Below the pieces are notes generated by a model. The model did not search any database. It saw nothing but the letters and a program-made list of their open reading frames with translations, and had not been told where the DNA came from. This document shows, piece after piece, positions 5,900 to 8,602 of a stretch of 8,602 bases of DNA. A program made the position numbers and the translations under genes. Position 1 is the stretch's first letter. Every line of letters begins with the position of its first letter. Location of the stretch: NCBI GenBank assembly GCA_964607865.1, contig CAZSLZ010000132.1:1-8602 (forward strand). Direction: 5' to 3'. This stretch comes from CAZSLZ01 sp964607865 (lineage in GTDB: Bacteria > Vulcanimicrobiota > JAJTBE01 > CAZSLZ01).

Positions 5900-7354
5900 A
5901 TGTTTGGACTATTTAAGAAAAAAAATACTTTAGAGCTGGCTTTTCAGGCTTTAAAAAAAGGCGATAAGGAAAAGCTTGAAAAATTATTAAGTAAAAATTC
6001 AAAAATGTTAACCCAGAAAAATTTTGAATCAAAAACTCTGCTTCATCAGGCTGCAATTGAAGGCCGCGGAGAAATAGTTGATTTATTGTTATCTATGAAC
6101 ACTCCCATGAACGAACAGGACAACCTTGGCAATACACCGGCACATCTGGCCATTGAAAACGGAAGGCCTGAAATTGCCAGAACCTTTATTGAAAAAGGCG
6201 CAGATATTAAGATTTTGAATGAAGACAAAGCTACCCTTTTACATTCAGCTGTAACTGAAGGTTATAAAGAACTTGTTGAAATACTGATTGAAAAAGGCGC
6301 CAGCGTTAATGTTAAAGACGCAAGCGAAAACATTCCATTGCACCTGGCTGCAATTCGGGGGCATGACGAAATTGCAAAGATACTGATTAGAAACGGGTCC
6401 AGAATTGACGAAACCGATGAGTGGGGCGACACTCCCTTGCACTGGGCGGTTTTTTACGGCCATGAAGAAATTGTAGAAACCCTTTTGGTTACGGAAGCTG
6501 ACCCAAACCTTAAAAATAAATACGGTTGGTCCACAATTCACCAGGCTGTGGTAAGAAACGAAGAAGAAATTTTAAAACACCTGATAAAAAATGGCGGAAA
6601 TGTCAATTCTCAGGACGATACAGGCTGGTCCCCCTTACATCAGGCAGTAGTAAACAACAATCTAAAAACAGCTGAAACACTTATTGAAAACAATGCTGAT
6701 TTAAACGTTAAAGACAATTCTTCAAAAACTCCCCTGCATATGGTTGCAATCAGAGGCAAAAAAGAGATGGCAGAGCTTCTTATTAACAAAGGTGCTGAAA
6801 TAAACCCCACTGATAAGCAAAACTACACACCTCTTGATTACGCCTCACAGAAAAGCGATCAGGAGATAGCCAGTTTTCTTAAGGAAAAGGGCGGTGAAAC
6901 AAATTCCCAGAAAAGCAAGAATGAAAACAAAATTTCAGATAACACAGATGACAATATAGATTATATTCTAATAGATTCAATGTTAAGGGCGTCCAGGGAA
7001 GGAAACGTTGAAAAGGCAAATGAGCTTATCGACAAACACCCCCACCTGGTAAATGCCCGGGATGAAAAAAACGGAATTACCACCATTCACCTGGCTGTTT
7101 TTTATGAAAACCAGGAAATGGTCAAACTGCTTATTAACAAGGGCGCCGATATTAACGCCAAAAACAAGCTGGGTATGATGCCCCTGCACGAGGCAGCGTA
7201 CAAGGGCCTCAAAGACATGGTGGCTCTGCTGATCACAAAGGGCGCTGAAGTCAATAGCAAAGATAAAAATGGAATGACCCCGCTGAACCTTTCCAACCTT
7301 ATGTTGCACTACGAGGTATCATCCTTATTGCAAAAACACGGAGCAACTCAATAA
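5900..7354 (+). CDS. Large ankyrin-repeat protein in two repeat blocks
   Basis: The 484-residue product is almost entirely ankyrin repeats and has no signal peptide or membrane helix, so it should be cytosolic. Block one (about residues 10-335) holds about ten repeats of 33 residues, for example TPLHWAVFYGHEEIVETLL (178-196) and SPLHQAVVNNNLKTAETLIE (244-263). A polar linker rich in Asn, Asp, Lys and Ser (about 332-352) follows. Block two (about 357-484) has about four repeats and starts with NVEKANELIDKHPHLVNARD. This resembles the first repeat of the membrane ankyrin protein across the intergenic region (DLEKIQQILNENPHLINAR), so the two are probably paralogues. The ATG at 5900 follows GAGG (5888-5891) by 8 nt. 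The gene ends in TAA, immediately abutting the stop of the convergent phosphatase gene. Function is unknown beyond likely protein binding. Confidence 0.93.
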   Translation: MFGLFKKKNTLELAFQALKKGDKEKLEKLLSKNSKMLTQKNFESKTLLHQAAIEGRGEIVDLLLSMNTPMNEQDNLGNTPAHLAIENGRPEIARTFIEKGADIKILNEDKATLLHSAVTEGYKELVEILIEKGASVNVKDASENIPLHLAAIRGHDEIAKILIRNGSRIDETDEWGDTPLHWAVFYGHEEIVETLLVTEADPNLKNKYGWSTIHQAVVRNEEEILKHLIKNGGNVNSQDDTGWSPLHQAVVNNNLKTAETLIENNADLNVKDNSSKTPLHMVAIRGKKEMAELLINKGAEINPTDKQNYTPLDYASQKSDQEIASFLKEKGGETNSQKSKNENKISDNTDDNIDYILIDSMLRASREGNVEKANELIDKHPHLVNARDEKNGITTIHLAVFYENQEMVKLLINKGADINAKNKLGMMPLHEAAYKGLKDMVALLITKGAEVNSKDKNGMTPLNLSNLMLHYEVSSLLQKHGATQ

Positions 7355-8050
7355 TCAACCAAGAATCTTTTCAAGGAAAAGTGAACAGTTACTGAAGTCG
7401 GCAAATACCTCATCAGCGCCGGCTTCTTTTAATTCGCCAACAGAATAAATTCCCGTGGCAACACCCACAGCTTTAACGCCGGCTTCATGCGCCGCCACTA
7501 CATCACGGGGGGTATCGCCAATTACAAAAACCTTTTCCCTGTCCAGGCTGCCGGCTTGTTTTTCCGCCAGGCCAATAGCTTTTTCTACCAGTTCACTACG
7601 AATGTGGCTTGTTCCGCCAAATCCGCCAAAGGGAAAATAATGATCCAGCCCTGCCAGCTGTAACTTTCTATAAGCTATTTCCTCAATATTGCCTGTGACC
7701 AGCCCCATAACTGCTTTTTGTTCTACCAGGCTTTCCAGTAAATTTTCGATTCCTTCCAGAACAAGAATCTCCTCGAGGGAAACCTTATCGTTAAAAAAAC
7801 GGGTTATTCCCGATTGTATTTCATCCATTCTGTCATAAATTACTTCTTCTGCGAACCCTGCCCTGGTAAGAACTTCAAGAATAATCTGCATATCGGTTTT
7901 TCCATGATAACTGATGGAATCAAGCCCAACTGTCACACCCATGATTCTGTTAAAAGCATTGTTGAATGCCAACCCATGGGAGCTGTGTTTCACTCCTCTG
8001 GGCTTGGTGATAAGTGTGCCGTCTATATCAAAAAGTGTCAGAATTTTCAC
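7355..8050 (-). CDS. HAD-superfamily phosphatase, phosphoglycolate phosphatase-like
   Basis: The product (231 residues from the chosen start) has the haloacid dehalogenase motifs. Motif I is FDIDGT (7-12), with the nucleophile Asp8 and acid/base Asp10. Motif II is VTGN, with Thr119. Motif IV is GDTPRD (178-183), which binds magnesium. A helical cap lies between motifs I and II, the layout of subfamily IA enzymes such as phosphoglycolate phosphatase Gph and beta-phosphoglucomutase. The substrate cannot be read from sequence. Small phosphate esters such as 2-phosphoglycolate or sugar phosphates are possible. I chose GTG at 8050 because AAAGGAG lies 7 nt upstream; the TTG at 8056 would be only one base from it. 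The TGA stop at 7355-7357 touches the TAA of the convergent ankyrin gene. Confidence 0.9.
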   Translation of the reverse strand: MKILTLFDIDGTLITKPRGVKHSSHGLAFNNAFNRIMGVTVGLDSISYHGKTDMQIILEVLTRAGFAEEVIYDRMDEIQSGITRFFNDKVSLEEILVLEGIENLLESLVEQKAVMGLVTGNIEEIAYRKLQLAGLDHYFPFGGFGGTSHIRSELVEKAIGLAEKQAGSLDREKVFVIGDTPRDVVAAHEAGVKAVGVATGIYSVGELKEAGADEVFADFSNCSLFLEKILG

Positions 8051-8057
8051 TGGCAAA

Positions 8058-8064
8058 CTCCTTT
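8058..8064 (-). promoter_or_regulatory. Ribosome binding site AAAGGAG deciding the HAD gene start
   Basis: AAAGGAG on the minus strand is 7 nt upstream of GTG at 8050, an ideal spacing. It is one nt from the TTG at 8056, which is too close to be used. This supports the GTG start and removes two residues from the longest frame. Confidence 0.75.
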
Positions 8065-8166
8065 ATTAATTTGGATATAATTTTAAATCTAATAGGAATA
8101 AGGCTATTTTTCTCAAATTATTATATACATACAACCGATTTACCTTTATTATCGACGGAGGAATCA
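8065..8166. promoter_or_regulatory. AT-rich divergent intergenic region, HAD gene and glutamine synthetase gene
   Basis: Promoters for both flanking genes are expected here, but none is convincing. On the plus strand TATAAT occurs at 8076-8081 and TATATA at 8122-8127, neither with a good -35. On the minus strand there is TATAAT at 8120-8125. A TTGAGA (5/6 to TTGACA) begins near 8117, but only a poor -10 follows at acceptable spacing. GGAGG at 8157-8161 is the ribosome binding site of the gene at 8167, 5 nt from its ATG. No tRNA, repeat or terminator is visible. Confidence 0.35.
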
Positions 8167-8602
8167 ATGTTTTCAAGTTTCAGTGAATGTATAAGTTTTA
8201 TAAGAGAAAATAATATTGAAGTGCTGGATTTTAAACTCATAGACTTATGGGGAAGGTGGAGACAGGTAAGCGCTCCGGCCCGTGATTTGACCCATAAGGA
8301 TTTGAGCGAGGGCTTCGGTTTTGATGCATCGAATTACGGTTTTGTAACTGTGGAAAAAAGTGATATGGTGGTTGTCTCCGACCCCACCACCGCATTTCTG
8401 GAAGAATGGGAAGGAATGAAAGTTCTTTCCTTTATTTGTGAAGTTCATGTGGTGGAGGGTGACGAGCCCCGTTTTTCTCAGGACCCGCGTTTTATCTGCC
8501 AGAAAGCGGAACAATATATTAAAGAACTGGGTATAGCCGATTGCATAGAAATTCTGCCCGAATTGGAGTTTTATATTTTAGATGACGCCTGCTTCGGGAA
8601 CA
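8167..8602 (+). CDS. Glutamine synthetase family protein, N-terminal part
   Basis: The first 145 codons are present and the gene runs off the right edge. The visible part holds the beta-grasp domain of type I glutamine synthetases: an N-terminal helix (FIRENNIEVLDFKLIDLWGR), then GFDASNYGFVTVEKSDMVV and DPTTAF. The QDPRFICQKAEQYI helix follows, and the catalytic domain begins with ILPELEFYIL. Its first Glu matches the metal-binding Glu of GPExEFF. The usual FDGSSIxGF is FDASNYGF here, one residue shorter. The Asp that helps bind ammonium is kept, while the following Ser is changed. It may be glutamine synthetase proper or a related ligase acting on another amine; the diagnostic C-terminal two thirds is missing. 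The start is firm: GGAGG lies 5 nt before ATG at 8167. Confidence 0.85.
   Translation, partial: MFSSFSECISFIRENNIEVLDFKLIDLWGRWRQVSAPARDLTHKDLSEGFGFDASNYGFVTVEKSDMVVVSDPTTAFLEEWEGMKVLSFICEVHVVEGDEPRFSQDPRFICQKAEQYIKELGIADCIEILPELEFYILDDACFGN

Noticed and set aside
5900..7354. The repeat-rich stretch considered as a DNA tandem repeat or CRISPR-like array.
   Set aside because: The 99-bp periodicity is protein-level ankyrin repeats. The DNA copies are diverged and lie in one uninterrupted frame.
5737..8166. Search for selC (tRNA-Sec) in the intergenic gaps.
   Set aside because: Neither gap (5737-5899, 8051-8166) holds a cloverleaf-like GC-rich sequence or a UCA anticodon context. selC must lie outside the window.

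Overview
The window carries most of a bacterial selenocysteine (Sec) biosynthesis and insertion operon, flanked by two ankyrin-repeat genes and three housekeeping-type genes. The organism is a bacterium: it has the bacterial SelA route, Shine-Dalgarno sites, sigma70-like promoter hexamers and tightly packed operons. The AT-leaning composition and Sec use would suit an anaerobe, but nothing here fixes the phylum.

The left two thirds (1-5736) read as one minus-strand operon. In transcription order it holds a membrane-anchored ankyrin protein, selD, selA, selB, an exported protein of unknown function, and the first 11 codons of a probable galT that runs off the left edge. Gaps are -13 to +19 nt, so translation is probably coupled. 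A good promoter (TTGTTA, 17 bp, TAGAAT) precedes the first gene.

The most important reading is that selD is itself a selenoprotein gene. The first ATG of the uninterrupted frame, at 4898, follows the catalytic segment. Read upstream in frame, the sequence continues through a UGA (4908-4910) to an ATG at 4955, one base after the upstream ankyrin stop. This restores the SelD N-terminus (RLTAYSNCAGUAGKMGP), with Sec at the position of E. coli Cys17 and the essential Lys beside it. A short hairpin just after the UGA looks like a bacterial SECIS element. SelD, SelA and SelB would therefore help make a Sec-containing SelD, a positive loop. The tRNA-Sec gene (selC) is not in the window.

The 163-bp gap at 5737-5899 separates the operon from a divergent 484-residue cytosolic ankyrin protein. 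It holds a perfect 13-bp inverted repeat placed against both promoters, suggesting co-regulation of the two ankyrin genes and, through one of them, the sel operon.

The right part holds a HAD-family phosphatase on the minus strand, abutting the ankyrin stop codon with no gap, and the 5' end of a divergent glutamine synthetase-family gene that runs off the right edge.
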